Made by a program: the position numbers and the translations under genes
Origin: an uncultured Pelagibacteraceae bacterium
GTDB taxonomy: Bacteria > Pseudomonadota > Alphaproteobacteria > Pelagibacterales > Pelagibacteraceae
Direction: 5' to 3'
NCBI GenBank assembly: GCA_902622795.1
Contig: CACNRD010000001.1
Coordinates: forward strand, 1 to 64,000
DNA: 64,000 nucleotides
Part shown: positions 38,905-49,530 of the stretch, piece after piece
Position numbering within the stretch: the stretch's first letter is position 1
Layout of the letters: every line of letters starts with the position of its first letter
The notes under the pieces: model-generated
Database searches by the model: none
The model's input: the letters and a program-made list of their open reading frames with translations, nothing else
What the model was told of the DNA's origin: nothing

Positions 38905-40173
38905 ATGACAACAAATAATAAAAATATTCTTTACTGTTCTTTTTGTGGAAAGAGTCAGCACGAAGTAAGAAAATTAATTGCTGGACCAACTGTTTTCATT
39001 TGTGATGAGTGTGTTGAGTTATGTATGGATATTATTAAAGAAGAGAGCAAAGATACTTTTGTTAAACATCAAGATGGTCTTCCTTCACCTAAAGAAATTT
39101 GTAATGTATTGGATGATTATGTAATTGGACAAGCTCACGCTAAAAAAGTTTTATCTGTAGCAGTTCACAATCATTATAAAAGATTAAATTATGAGAACAA
39201 GACAAGTAAAAATGTTGAGCTTTCTAAATCAAACATACTTTTAGTAGGTCCTACAGGTTGTGGTAAAACTTTATTAGCACAAACTCTTGCTAGAATTTTA
39301 GACGTACCATTTACTATGGCAGATGCAACTACATTAACCGAGGCTGGATATGTTGGTGAAGATGTTGAAAATATTATTTTAAAATTATTACAAGCTTCTG
39401 ATTATAATGTAGAAAAAGCTCAAAGAGGAATAGTTTACATTGATGAAGTTGACAAAATAAGTAGAAAATCTGAAAATCCTTCAATCACAAGAGATGTTTC
39501 AGGTGAAGGTGTACAACAAGCTTTACTGAAAATTATGGAAGGTACGGTTGCCAGTGTGCCCCCACAAGGTGGAAGAAAGCATCCACAACAAGAATTCCTA
39601 CAAGTTGATACAACAAATATATTATTTATTTGTGGTGGAGCATTTGCTGGATTAGATAAAATAATTTCTCAAAGAGATAAAGGAACATCGATAGGATTTG
39701 GAGCTGATGTAAAAAATACTCAAGATAAGAAAACTGGTGAGTGGATGAAAGGACTTGAGCCAGAGGATTTATTAAAATTTGGATTAATTCCAGAATTTAT
39801 AGGTAGATTACCAATGATTGCTACTCTTGAGGATCTTGATGAAAAATCATTAATAAAAATATTACAAGAGCCAAAAAATTCTTTAACTAAACAATATCAA
39901 GAATTATTTAAACTAGATGGTGCAAAATTAACATTTAAAGAAAATGCTTTAAAAGAGATAGCACAAAAAGCTATTAAGAAAAAAACAGGTGCGAGAGGAT
40001 TAAGATCGATCTTGGAAAATATTTTGTTAAAAACTATGTATGACTTACCAAGCCGAGAAGATATTGATGAAGTTATTGTTGATGCAAGTGCAGCAAAAGG
40101 TCAATCGCAACCTATTTTGGTTCATTCAAAAGGTGACAATAATTCTAAGTCAAATAAGACTACAGCGGCTTAA
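38905..40173 (+). CDS. clpX: ATP-dependent Clp protease ATP-binding subunit ClpX
   Basis: 422 aa; zinc-binding CSFCGKSQ...[40 protein letters not shown]. Confidence 0.97.
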   Translation: MTTNNKNILYCSFCGKSQHEVRKLIAGPTVFICDECVELCMDIIKEESKDTFVKHQDGLPSPKEICNVLDDYVIGQAHAKKVLSVAVHNHYKRLNYENKTSKNVELSKSNILLVGPTGCGKTLLAQTLARILDVPFTMADATTLTEAGYVGEDVENIILKLLQASDYNVEKAQRGIVYIDEVDKISRKSENPSITRDVSGEGVQQALLKIMEGTVASVPPQGGRKHPQQEFLQVDTTNILFICGGAFAGLDKIISQRDKGTSIGFGADVKNTQDKKTGEWMKGLEPEDLLKFGLIPEFIGRLPMIATLEDLDEKSLIKILQEPKNSLTKQYQELFKLDGAKLTFKENALKEIAQKAIKKKTGARGLRSILENILLKTMYDLPSREDIDEVIVDASAAKGQSQPILVHSKGDNNSKSNKTTAA

Positions 40174-40233
40174 TATCCTTAATAACTAGCAAAAACCTAT
40201 TGCAAAATAAAATATAATATCCATATTAAGATT

Positions 40234-42612
40234 ATGGATGTTAAAATCTCACTGCCGTTACTTCCGTTAAGAGATATCGTAGTCTTTCCAAGCATGGTTA
40301 TTCCATTGTTTGTAGGAAGAGATAAATCTATTTCTGCATTAAATGAAGTAATGAAGAAAGAAAAAAAAATCATACTAGTCACTCAAAAAAATTCTGAAAT
40401 CGACGACCCAAACAAAACTGATGTTTTTATGTATGGATGTGAAGGAAATATTTTACAATTATTAAAATTACCAGATGGTACTGTTAAGGTCTTAGTAGAA
40501 GGAATTAAAAGAGTTAAAATTTTAGATTTTAGAGATAATGAAAAATTTATTACTTGTGACTATACTTACTTTAACGATGTTCTCACTAAGGATGAAGACT
40601 TGTTTCCATTAGCAGCAACCGCTTTAAGAAGACTAGAAAAGCTAACATCTATTAATAAAAAAATTTCTAACGAAACAATAAATACAATTAAACAACTAAA
40701 AGACCCATCTCAAATTGCAGACAATATAGCATCACATATAGCAGCTTCTATTTCTGAAAAACAACAAATTTTTGAAACCAATGATGTTAAAAAAAGATTG
40801 AACGCCATAATTAAAATTATGGAAAATGAAACAAGCATAATTGGTGTTGAGAAACGAATTAGAGGAAGAGTTAAAACTCAAATGGAAAAAACTCAACGTG
40901 AGTATTATTTAAATGAACAACTTAAAGCAATTCAAAAAGAACTTGGTGAAATTGAAGAAGGGAAAGATGAAACTACAAGCATAAACAAAGCAATCACTAA
41001 AGCTAAAATGCCAAAAGATATAGAAAAAAAATGTTTTCAGGAGTTAAAAAAATTAAAAAATATGAGCCCTATGTCAGCCGAGGCTACTGTAGTAAGAAAT
41101 TATTTAGATTGGATGACAGAACTTCCATGGCATAAAAAAAGTGAAGTTGATATTGATTTAGCGAAGGCACAAAATACTTTAGACAAGGACCACTTTGGAT
41201 TAGAAAAAATCAAAGAAAGAATAGTAGAGTTTCTTGCAGTTCAAAAAAGAATGGAAAAGATTAAAGGTCCAATTTTATGCTTAGTTGGACCACCTGGTGT
41301 AGGTAAAACTTCACTAGGAAAGTCAATTGCTAAAGCTACAAATAGAGAGTTTGTAAGAATGTCGGTTGGAGGTATGAGAGATGAGGCTGAAATCAGAGGC
41401 CATAGAAGAACTTACATTGGCTCACTTCCTGGTAAAATCATCCAGATGATGAAAAAAGCTGGTACCAAAAATCCTTTAATTTTGTTAGATGAGATAGATA
41501 AAATAGGAAATGATTATAGAGGAGATCCTTCTTCTGCTCTTTTAGAGGCTTTAGATCCAGAACAAAACACAACTTTTAATGACCACTACTTAGAAGTAGA
41601 TTACGATCTGTCAGATGTAATGTTTGTAACAACTGCAAATACACTAAATATACTACCACCTTTATTAGATAGAATGGAAGTCATCAGACTTGCTGGTTAT
41701 ACAGAGGATGAAAAAATAAATATTGCTAATAAGTATTTGTTACCTAAACAAATTAAAGACAACGGTGTAAAAGAGAAAGAAATGAACTTAAGTGACGACA
41801 TCATTAAAGAAGTTATAAGAGGCTACACTAAAGAGTCTGGAGTAAGAAATTTAGAACGAGAGATTTCAAAAATAGCGCGAAAAGTAGTTAAGAAAATTGT
41901 TGCTGGTGAAGAAAAAGAAGTCAATGTAAATAACAAAAATTTATCTGATTTTCTTGGAGTTGCTAAATTTAATTTTGGCGAATTAGAGTCCGATAATAAA
42001 GTTGGTATTGTTGTTGGACTTGCCTGGACAGAGTATGGAGGGGAGATTCTTAAAATTGAAACAGTCACTATGCCTGGTAAAGGTAGAATGCAAATTACAG
42101 GGAAGCTTGGCGATGTAATGCAGGAGTCAGTGAAAGCTGCAAAATCTTTTGTAAGATCTAAATGTTTAGAATACGGTATTATTCCGCCTTTATTTGAAAA
42201 GAAAGATTTTCATATCCACGTTCCTGAAGGTGCCACACCTAAAGATGGCCCTTCGGCTGGAGTTGGAATGGTAACATCTATTGTATCTTCAATTACGAAC
42301 ATCCCCGTCAGAAAAGACTTGGCAATGACAGGAGAAGTTACTTTGACAGGACAGGTGCTACAAATTGGTGGTCTAAAGGAAAAATTATTAGCAGCTCACA
42401 GAGCTGGAATTAAAGAAGTTTTAATACCAAAAGAAAATGAAAAAGACCTTGTGGATATGCCAAAAAAAATATTAGATGATATTAAAATTACCCCTGTGGA
42501 ACATGCTGATCAGGTCATCAAGATAGCTTTAACAAAAGAATTAAAACGTGCTGAATGGGTTGAAGTTGATATATCTAAGAAAGAGGATAAAACTCAAGCA
42601 AGTATTCAATAA
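40234..42612 (+). CDS. lon: Endopeptidase La (Lon protease)
   Basis: 792 aa; GPPGVGKTSLGKSIA, PKDGPSAGVGMVTS catalytic Ser. Confidence 0.97.
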   Translation: MDVKISLPLLPLRDIVVFPSMVIPLFVGRDKSISALNEVMKKEKKIILVTQKNSEIDDPNKTDVFMYGCEGNILQLLKLPDGTVKVLVEGIKRVKILDFRDNEKFITCDYTYFNDVLTKDEDLFPLAATALRRLEKLTSINKKISNETINTIKQLKDPSQIADNIASHIAASISEKQQIFETNDVKKRLNAIIKIMENETSIIGVEKRIRGRVKTQMEKTQREYYLNEQLKAIQKELGEIEEGKDETTSINKAITKAKMPKDIEKKCFQELKKLKNMSPMSAEATVVRNYLDWMTELPWHKKSEVDIDLAKAQNTLDKDHFGLEKIKERIVEFLAVQKRMEKIKGPILCLVGPPGVGKTSLGKSIAKATNREFVRMSVGGMRDEAEIRGHRRTYIGSLPGKIIQMMKKAGTKNPLILLDEIDKIGNDYRGDPSSALLEALDPEQNTTFNDHYLEVDYDLSDVMFVTTANTLNILPPLLDRMEVIRLAGYTEDEKINIANKYLLPKQIKDNGVKEKEMNLSDDIIKEVIRGYTKESGVRNLEREISKIARKVVKKIVAGEEKEVNVNNKNLSDFLGVAKFNFGELESDNKVGIVVGLAWTEYGGEILKIETVTMPGKGRMQITGKLGDVMQESVKAAKSFVRSKCLEYGIIPPLFEKKDFHIHVPEGATPKDGPSAGVGMVTSIVSSITNIPVRKDLAMTGEVTLTGQVLQIGGLKEKLLAAHRAGIKEVLIPKENEKDLVDMPKKILDDIKITPVEHADQVIKIALTKELKRAEWVEVDISKKEDKTQASIQ

Positions 42613-42652
42613 TTTTATTTATATATTTTTTTAAAATATCAATATAATTTAT

Positions 42653-43354
42653 ATGCAGGCAGTTATTTTAGCAGGAGGCAAAGGAACTAGGTTTGGGTCT
42701 GTAACAAAAACAATACCAAAGCCAATGGTTAGGATTGGAAACAAGCCGATCATATGGCATATATTAAAGTTATTATCAAACAGAGGAATTAGCGAGTTTA
42801 TTATTTGCACTGGCTATAAAGAAAGTATAATCAGAAAATACTTATCAAGTTTAAAAGAAGATTGGAAAATTAAATGTATTTACACTGGTATTAACACGCA
42901 AACCGCTAAAAGAATTGGTTTAATATCCAAACATATTAAGGAAGATTATTTCTTGATGACATATGGTGACGGATTATCAAATATCGATATAAAAAAATTA
43001 ATTAGTATACATAAAAGAAAGAAAAAATTAGCTACTGTAACAGCAGTCTCACCAATTCCCAGATTTGGTGCTTTAAAAATAGAAAATAATCTTGTCAAAA
43101 AATTTAATGAGAAACCCAAAGATAGTAAAAATTTAATTAATGGTGGCTTTTTTGTTTTAGAAAGAAAAATTTTTGATTATTTAAATTTGAAGAAAAATGT
43201 TATGTGGGAGCAGGAGCCAATGATAAAACTGACAAAAAATAAAATGTTAGCTGCGTATACTCATAACGGTTTTTGGTATCCTATGGATACAGAACGTGAC
43301 CAAAAATATCTAACTCATCTATATGCAAAAAATCCAATATGGCTCAAAAAGTAA
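42653..43354 (+). CDS. rfbF: Sugar-1-phosphate nucleotidyltransferase, glucose-1-phosphate cytidylyltransferase (RfbF)-like
   Basis: 233 aa; ILAGGKGTRFGSVTKTIPKPMVRIGNKPIIWHILK; followed by rfbG-like gene. Confidence 0.82.
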   Translation: MQAVILAGGKGTRFGSVTKTIPKPMVRIGNKPIIWHILKLLSNRGISEFIICTGYKESIIRKYLSSLKEDWKIKCIYTGINTQTAKRIGLISKHIKEDYFLMTYGDGLSNIDIKKLISIHKRKKKLATVTAVSPIPRFGALKIENNLVKKFNEKPKDSKNLINGGFFVLERKIFDYLNLKKNVMWEQEPMIKLTKNKMLAAYTHNGFWYPMDTERDQKYLTHLYAKNPIWLKK

Positions 43355-44415
43355 ATTTAAAATTAGCTGATAGAAAATTTTGGAAAAATAAAAAAGTATT
43401 TTTAACAGGACACACAAGTTTTAAAGGAACTTGGTTAAAATTGTGGCTTGAATATATGGGTGCCCATGTAGATGGATATTCAATTAATTATCCATCTTAT
43501 CCTAAATCATTTTATAAAACTATTTATAAAAAAAAAATTAAAAGAGAAAATATTCTTAACTTTGAAAAATTAAAGAAAAGAATATTAAAGACAAAGCCAG
43601 ATATTGTTTTCCATTTTGCTGCTCAATCCATCTTATCAGAGGCAAAAAAAAATCCGTTTAAAAATTATGAAACAAATATAATAGGAACTGCTAAAGTTCT
43701 TGAAGCATGTTCTTTGTCAGTTAATACAAAGTTAGTTTCAATTATAACCTCAGATAAATGTTACGAGGAAAATAATGCCTTAAAATACTACAGTGAAAAT
43801 TCTTTATTAGGTGGATCAGAGCCATATAGTGCAAGCAAGGCTTCTGCTGAAATCATTTCAAAGTCATACCAAAAAAAATATCAAAAATTAAAAAAAAAAA
43901 TAATTACATTAAGAGCTGGAAATGTTGTAGGTGGAGGTGATTGGAAAAAAGATAGATTAATTACTGATGTTATGAATTCAATTGAAAAAAAAAAACAACT
44001 TATTATAAGAAATCCAAATTCTACAAGACCTTGGCAACACGTTTTAGACTGCTTAAATGGTTATCTTCTCGCGTCTGAGTATTCATATAACTCTAAATTC
44101 ACATTTAATACGTGGAATTTTTCCCCACCTTTAAGAGATCAAATAAGTGTAATAAAGTTTGTTAAAAATATAATTTTAAATTTTAATTATCCAATTAGCA
44201 AAATTATTAAAGGTAAGAATGAGTTTTATGAAAGTACTAAATTAAATCTTGTATCTAATAAAGCGTATAAAGAAATTAAATGGAAATCTATTTTAACTCA
44301 AAAAAATGTAATATTATTTCTCGTAGAATGGTATAAAGCTTACTACAGGAAAGAAAAAATGAAAATTTTTTCGCAAAATCAAATTTATAAGTTTTATAAA
44401 ATGGCAAAAAGGTAA
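43339..44415 (+). CDS. rfbG: CDP-glucose 4,6-dehydratase
   Basis: 358 aa; FLTGHTSFKGTWLKLWLEYMGAHVDGYS, SDKCYEN, YSASKASAEII. Confidence 0.88.
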   Translation: MAQKVNLKLADRKFWKNKKVFLTGHTSFKGTWLKLWLEYMGAHVDGYSINYPSYPKSFYKTIYKKKIKRENILNFEKLKKRILKTKPDIVFHFAAQSILSEAKKNPFKNYETNIIGTAKVLEACSLSVNTKLVSIITSDKCYEENNALKYYSENSLLGGSEPYSASKASAEIISKSYQKKYQKLKKKIITLRAGNVVGGGDWKKDRLITDVMNSIEKKKQLIIRNPNSTRPWQHVLDCLNGYLLASEYSYNSKFTFNTWNFSPPLRDQISVIKFVKNIILNFNYPISKIIKGKNEFYESTKLNLVSNKAYKEIKWKSILTQKNVILFLVEWYKAYYRKEKMKIFSQNQIYKFYKMAKR

Positions 44416-44421
44416 ATAGTT

Positions 44422-45621
44422 GTGAAGATATCATACGGTAAGAATGTTTATGGGAAAGAAGAGATAAAAGCTGTAGTCAATCAATTAAATAAAACTACAC
44501 AGATGGGTATTTCTGTTAGTAAATTTGAAAAATTAATTGCTAATAAATTTTCAAAAAAATATTCACTTATGGTTAATTCTGGATCCTCAGCTTTAACACT
44601 AGCAATGAATGTTCTAAATTTTAAAAAAAATGATGAAATTATTGTTCCATGTTTAAATTTTGGGACCGCCCTATCATCTGTAATACAATGTGGTGCAACA
44701 CCTATATTAATTGATATTGAGATAGACACCTTGCAGATAAATGCAGATAAAATTGAGGAGAAAATTAATAAAAAAACAAAAGCAATAATGGTACCAAATT
44801 TAATTGGAAATATTCCAGATTTAAAAAAAATAAGAAACATAGCAAATAAATATAATTTGAAACTAATAGAAGATTCTGCAGATACTTTAGGAGCAAAAAT
44901 AGGGAATAAAAGTACAGGATATTATAGTGATGTTTCGATTACTAGTTTTTATGGATCTCATGTAATTAGCTGTGCAGGTAATGGTGGAATGTTTTTGACA
45001 GATGACAAAAAATTATTTGAAAGAGCAAAAGTTTTAAGAAGTTGGGGCAGAATGTCTACGTTAATAGCTGACTCAGAAAATATAAAAAAAAGATTGGATA
45101 TTAAATTAAAAGGTTATGATTATGACAAAAAATTTGTTTTTTCTGAGATTGGATACAATTTTGAACCTTCCGAATTAGGTGCGTCCTTTGGACTTGTGCA
45201 AATAAAAAGATTTAACCAATTTAGTAAGATTAGAGTAAGAAATTTTAATTTACATAAAAAATTTTTTAGCAAATTAAAAAACTTTTTTATTACACCTAAA
45301 ATTAACAAAAATGTTAAGACTAATTTTCTTGCCTACCCCATAATATTAAAAAATAACAAACATTTTAAAAGAAAAGATTTACAAATTTTTTTAGAGAAAA
45401 ATAATATCCAGACAAGACCAATATTTAGTGGTAATATTTTAAGGCATCCAGCATTCAAAAAAGTAATTTCAAAAAGAAATAAGATTAATTCATTTAAAAA
45501 TTCTGATTATATCATGAAAAATGGTATACTAATTGGATGCCACCAGGGTCTATCTTTAAAGCATATGACACATATACATAAAAAAATCGATAAATTTCTT
45601 AACAAATTTAGAAAATTTTAA
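44422..45621 (+). CDS. DegT/DnrJ/EryC1 family PLP enzyme, RfbH/ColD-like 3-dehydratase
   Basis: 399 aa; SFYGSHVISCAGNGGMF has His in the PLP-lysine position; preceded by rfbFG-like genes. Confidence 0.8.
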   Translation: MKISYGKNVYGKEEIKAVVNQLNKTTQMGISVSKFEKLIANKFSKKYSLMVNSGSSALTLAMNVLNFKKNDEIIVPCLNFGTALSSVIQCGATPILIDIEIDTLQINADKIEEKINKKTKAIMVPNLIGNIPDLKKIRNIANKYNLKLIEDSADTLGAKIGNKSTGYYSDVSITSFYGSHVISCAGNGGMFLTDDKKLFERAKVLRSWGRMSTLIADSENIKKRLDIKLKGYDYDKKFVFSEIGYNFEPSELGASFGLVQIKRFNQFSKIRVRNFNLHKKFFSKLKNFFITPKINKNVKTNFLAYPIILKNNKHFKRKDLQIFLEKNNIQTRPIFSGNILRHPAFKKVISKRNKINSFKNSDYIMKNGILIGCHQGLSLKHMTHIHKKIDKFLNKFRKF

Positions 45622-45629
45622 ATGTAAAA

Positions 45630-46556
45630 ATGAAAAAAAAAATTTCTATAATTATACCTTTTTTTAATGAAAGAGATAATCTTCCTCTTTTACTTAGTGA
45701 TGTAAAAAAACTAATTCAGTCAGAAAGTCAATATGATTTTGAATTAATTTTGATGGATAATAATTCTAATGATGGCTCAAATGAAGTTGCAAAAAAAGAA
45801 ATTAAAAATTTTACAGGCTCGAAGTACATTAAGTTGAGTAGAAATTTTGGTTATCAAGCAAACATAAAAGCTGGCTATGACAATTGTACTGGTGATGCCG
45901 CAATTCAACTTGATGCGGATGGTGAAGATGACCCTCAAATAATTTCAAAATTTTTAAGAGAATGGGAAAATGGCTTTGATGTTATTTATGGAGTAAGGGA
46001 AAAAAGAAAAGAAGGAATTTTATTAACTTATTTTAGAAATTTATTTTACTCTTTTTTAAAGAAGTTTTCAGAAATAAACATACCATCTAAAGCGGGTGAT
46101 TTTAGGTTAATAGACAGAAAAGTTATAAACTATTTGAAGAAATTCGATGAAAAAAATTTATACCTTAGAGGACTTGTTTCATTTATTGGTTTCAAGCAAA
46201 AGGGAATAAATTACGAGCGAAATAGGAGATATTCTGGTACATCAAAGATATCTCTAGTCAAATATTTTGACATGTCATTGTCTGCTATTACTTCATTTAC
46301 AAAGACTCCTTTAATAATTATTTTTACTATTGGATTAATTACTTTTTTATTAAGCTTAATTTTATTATTAATTTACTTTTTTTTATTTTTAACTGGAAAT
46401 ATTTCTGAGCCAGGATTTACAACAATAATTTTAATTCAATTGTTTTTCTTTGGTTTGTTGATGTTGATTATTGGAATTGTCTCTATTTATGTTGGTTATA
46501 TTCTAGATGAAGTTAAAAAAAGACCAACCTATATAATTGATGATGAATCGGAATAA
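45630..46556 (+). CDS. GT2 family glycosyltransferase (GtrB/DPM1-like, two C-terminal TM)
   Basis: 308 aa; SIIIPFFNERDNLPLLL, LDADGEDDPQII, KAGDFRLIDR. Confidence 0.9.
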   Translation: MKKKISIIIPFFNERDNLPLLLSDVKKLIQSESQYDFELILMDNNSNDGSNEVAKKEIKNFTGSKYIKLSRNFGYQANIKAGYDNCTGDAAIQLDADGEDDPQIISKFLREWENGFDVIYGVREKRKEGILLTYFRNLFYSFLKKFSEINIPSKAGDFRLIDRKVINYLKKFDEKNLYLRGLVSFIGFKQKGINYERNRRYSGTSKISLVKYFDMSLSAITSFTKTPLIIIFTIGLITFLLSLILLLIYFFLFLTGNISEPGFTTIILIQLFFFGLLMLIIGIVSIYVGYILDEVKKRPTYIIDDESE

Positions 46557-47418
46557 ATTAAATATATTTATAACAGGCTCAACAGGTTTCATTGGAAATC
46601 ACTTAAAACAATATTTAAAAGAGGCTTATACTTTAATCACACCGAGTAAAAAAAATTTAAATTTAAAAAATAAATACTCATTAAAAAAATTTCTCAATAA
46701 AAAAAAACCAAATATTATTATACATTTAGCCTCTTCAACAAATTTTAAAAATGACAAAATTACTGAAAATAAGAATCAATTTAACAATACCTTTATGATT
46801 ACAAAAAATTTAATTGACTCGCTTAACAAAGAGTGCAATTTTTTGATTTTTTTTGGTTCAATAGAGGAATATGGAAAAATTAAAACTCCTTTCAAAGAAA
46901 ACTGTAATCCAAAACCATTTTCATACTACGGAAAATATAAAAATTTATCATTAAAATATCTTCAAAAAAAAACTATTAAAAACAAAATTAATTATATTTG
47001 GGTTAGACCTTCACTAACTTATGGACAAAATGATAATAAACAAAGGATACTAGCTTATATTCTTTATTCAATTAAAAATAATAAAAAAATTTATATAAAT
47101 AATGGGAATCAGTTTAGAGATTTTTTATATATTGATGACTTATGTAAAATAATAGATTTATTAATTAAAAATCGTAATAAAAAATTTAATTCAATATTAA
47201 ATATTTCTTCTCAAAATTATATTAAACTAAGTACTATTCCCAAAATTATTGAAAAAATTTTAAAAAAAAAAATTAATTATAATGTAAAAATCAATGAAAA
47301 TTCCAAAATTAATTTACTCAATTCTAATAAAAAATTGTTAACTATCTTTCCAAATATTAAATTTACTAATTTCTATAATGGTCTAACTAAAACTTTGAAA
47401 AAAGAAGGAATAATTTAA
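46537..47418 (+). CDS. NAD-dependent epimerase/dehydratase (CDP-sugar reductase/epimerase-like)
   Basis: 293 aa; ITGSTGFIGNHL, SYYGKYKNLS (YxxxK), NGNQFRDFLYIDDLC. Confidence 0.82.
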   Translation: MMMNRNKLNIFITGSTGFIGNHLKQYLKEAYTLITPSKKNLNLKNKYSLKKFLNKKKPNIIIHLASSTNFKNDKITENKNQFNNTFMITKNLIDSLNKECNFLIFFGSIEEYGKIKTPFKENCNPKPFSYYGKYKNLSLKYLQKKTIKNKINYIWVRPSLTYGQNDNKQRILAYILYSIKNNKKIYINNGNQFRDFLYIDDLCKIIDLLIKNRNKKFNSILNISSQNYIKLSTIPKIIEKILKKKINYNVKINENSKINLLNSNKKLLTIFPNIKFTNFYNGLTKTLKKEGII

Positions 47419-47656
47419 TTTTTAAAAGTTATCGTCTATTAAATTAATACATTTGCCTCTGTGGAAACATATTCAGTAAATATTTAAAGATGTATAAATA
47501 AAAAGACATTATAATTATCAGTATTATTAGCTCAGAAAAAAAGTAATTAAATAGAAGGAAAATATAGGTATTAATTTTTATCTAAATTTTTGTCTCTCTA
47601 GCTATTCTTTAAATAAAAAAAGTGATTTTTTAGCCATTTTTCAACATTAATAAATC

Positions 47657-47684
47657 TTGACGTTATTGCTCTAAAAGATATAAA
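47657..47684 (+). promoter_or_regulatory. Candidate promoter for tRNA-Val/Asp
   Basis: TTGACG (47657-47662), 16-nt spacer, TATAAA (47679-47684), 20 nt before the tRNA. Confidence 0.55.
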
Positions 47685-47703
47685 TCACGTTATTTTTGGT
47701 TAT

Positions 47704-47779
47704 GGGCGGTTAGCTCAGTTGGTAGAGCATCTCGTTTACACCGAGGGGGCCATAGGTTCGAGTCCTATACTGCCCACCA
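47704..47779 (+). tRNA. tRNA-Val (UAC), CCA encoded
   Basis: Acceptor GGGCGGT/ACTGCCC, D-arm TAGCTCAGTTGGTAGAGCA, anticodon loop TTTACAC, GGTTCGAGTCC. Confidence 0.96.
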
Positions 47780-47791
47780 AGAATCAAAAGT

Positions 47792-47868
47792 GGGGGTGTA
47801 GCTCAGTTGGTTAGAGCGATCGCCTGTCACGCGATAGGTCGAGGGTTCGAGTCCCTTCACTCCCGCCA
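47792..47868 (+). tRNA. tRNA-Asp (GUC), CCA encoded
   Basis: Acceptor GGGGGTG/CACTCCC (one GU), anticodon loop CTGTCAC, GGGTTCGAGTCCC, GCCA. Confidence 0.96.
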
Positions 47869-47873
47869 CTTTT

Positions 47874-47955
47874 TCATTGAATTTCAACTAATTATCTAAC
47901 TCATTGAAATTGTTAGCTTTTTTAGTGTATTCAATATAAGTCATTGAAATTGTTA
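47874..47955. repeat. Short direct repeat TCATTGAAATTGTTA (two exact copies, one degenerate)
   Basis: Exact at 47901-47915 and 47941-47955; degenerate TCATTGAATTTCAAC at 47874-47888. Confidence 0.75.
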
Positions 47956-48025
47956 ATTTTTTTTTTATTGAAAATGTGACGTATGGGCGCTTCAAGAACA
48001 AAAAAAAAATGCTATATAGACCTCA

Positions 48026-48394
48026 ATGTTATCTGATTTTTTACAAAACTACTTACCTATAATAATATTTTTAGTTCTAGCATTAGGTCTAAGTTGTGCT
48101 TTTGTGGTAATTAATTTCATTCTTTCACCAAAAAAACCTGATCCTGAAAAGCTTTCTGCATATGAATGTGGATTTGAACCATTTGAAGATTCAAGGATGG
48201 AGTTTGATGTAAGATTTTATTTAGTTGCAATATTATTTATCATTTTTGATTTGGAAATTGCTTTCCTTTTTCCGTGGGCAATTTCTCTTGGAAATATCGG
48301 TTTACTAGGTTTTTCATCAATGATGATTTTTCTCTTCATACTTACAATTGGTTTTATTTATGAATGGAAAAAAGGTGCTTTAGACTGGGAATAA
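48026..48394 (+). CDS. nuoA: NADH-quinone oxidoreductase subunit A
   Basis: 122 aa; [43 protein letters not shown]. Confidence 0.97.
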   Translation: MLSDFLQNYLPIIIFLVLALGLSCAFVVINFILSPKKPDPEKLSAYECGFEPFEDSRMEFDVRFYLVAILFIIFDLEIAFLFPWAISLGNIGLLGFSSMMIFLFILTIGFIYEWKKGALDWE

Positions 48395-48406
48395 AATTTA
48401 ATTACA

Positions 48407-48922
48407 ATGCAAAATAAAATAGATCAGGTTCCTGAAGAATTTAAGCAACTTGCAGACGATTTTAGCAAGAATGGATTCATTACAACTTCACTGGATAATT
48501 TAATAAATTGGTCAAGAGCAGGATCACTTCATTGGATGACATTTGGGTTAGCCTGTTGTGCTGTTGAAATGATGCAAACATCGATGCCAAGATATGATCT
48601 CGAAAGATTTGGTGCTGCACCAAGAGCTTCCCCAAGACAATCAGATGTAATGATTGTAGCAGGTACTTTGACTAATAAAATGGCACCTGCTTTAAGAAAA
48701 GTTTACGACCAAATGCCAGAACCAAGATACGTTATTTCAATGGGAAGTTGTGCAAATGGTGGTGGGTATTATCATTATTCATATTCTGTAGTAAGAGGTT
48801 GTGATAGAATAGTTCCAGTTGACATTTATGTGCCTGGATGTCCTCCATCAGCAGAGGCATTGCTTTATGGAATATTACAGCTTCAAAAAAAAATTAGAAA
48901 TAAAGGTTCTATAACAAGATAA
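48407..48922 (+). CDS. nuoB: NADH-quinone oxidoreductase subunit B
   Basis: [45 protein letters not shown]. Confidence 0.97.
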   Translation: MQNKIDQVPEEFKQLADDFSKNGFITTSLDNLINWSRAGSLHWMTFGLACCAVEMMQTSMPRYDLERFGAAPRASPRQSDVMIVAGTLTNKMAPALRKVYDQMPEPRYVISMGSCANGGGYYHYSYSVVRGCDRIVPVDIYVPGCPPSAEALLYGILQLQKKIRNKGSITR

Positions 48923-48924
48923 TT

Positions 48925-49530
48925 ATGCAAAATTTAATTGACCTAGAAAAAAAAATTAACTCTGAATTAACAACTAAAATTAATAGAACTGAGATTAAAC
49001 ATAATCAGATTTATCTTGAAACAGATAAAGATGATTTTATTGATGTTGTTTTGTTTTTAAAAACAAACAATGACACTAAATTCAGACAACTTATTGATAT
49101 AACAGTTACTGATTATCCAGAAAAAAAACAAAGATTTGAAGTAGTATATTTATTTTTAAGTCATGAATTTAATCAAAGATTGATTTTAAAATATACAATT
49201 ACAGAAAATGAAATCATACCATCCATAACCAGTATCTTTCCAGGAGCCAACTGGATGGAAAGAGAAGTCTTTGACATGTATGGTGTTTCTTTTAAAGATC
49301 ATCCAGATTTAAGAAGAATACTAACTGATTATGGCTTTGAAGGACATCCACTTAGAAAAGATTTTCCATTAACAGGACACACAGAGGTTAGATACAGTGA
49401 AGATCAAAAAAAAGTAATTAACGAGCCAGTCAAACTTGAACAGAACTATAGAAATTTTGATTATGAAAGCCCATGGGAAGGCACCAAATATATTAAAGAA
49501 GAATTAGATAATAATGACAAAAAAAATTAA
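48925..49530 (+). CDS. nuoC: NADH-quinone oxidoreductase subunit C
   Basis: [43 protein letters not shown]. Confidence 0.97.
   Translation: MQNLIDLEKKINSELTTKINRTEIKHNQIYLETDKDDFIDVVLFLKTNNDTKFRQLIDITVTDYPEKKQRFEVVYLFLSHEFNQRLILKYTITENEIIPSITSIFPGANWMEREVFDMYGVSFKDHPDLRRILTDYGFEGHPLRKDFPLTGHTEVRYSEDQKKVINEPVKLEQNYRNFDYESPWEGTKYIKEELDNNDKKN

Noticed and set aside
44481-44840. 119-aa antisense ORF within the RfbH-like gene
   Set aside because: Antisense to a motif-supported CDS.
47984-47997. TATGGGCGCTTC resembling the 5' end of the upstream tRNA-Val
   Set aside because: Similarity limited to about 8-9 bases; no D-, anticodon- or T-arm follows, so a tRNA remnant is unsupported.
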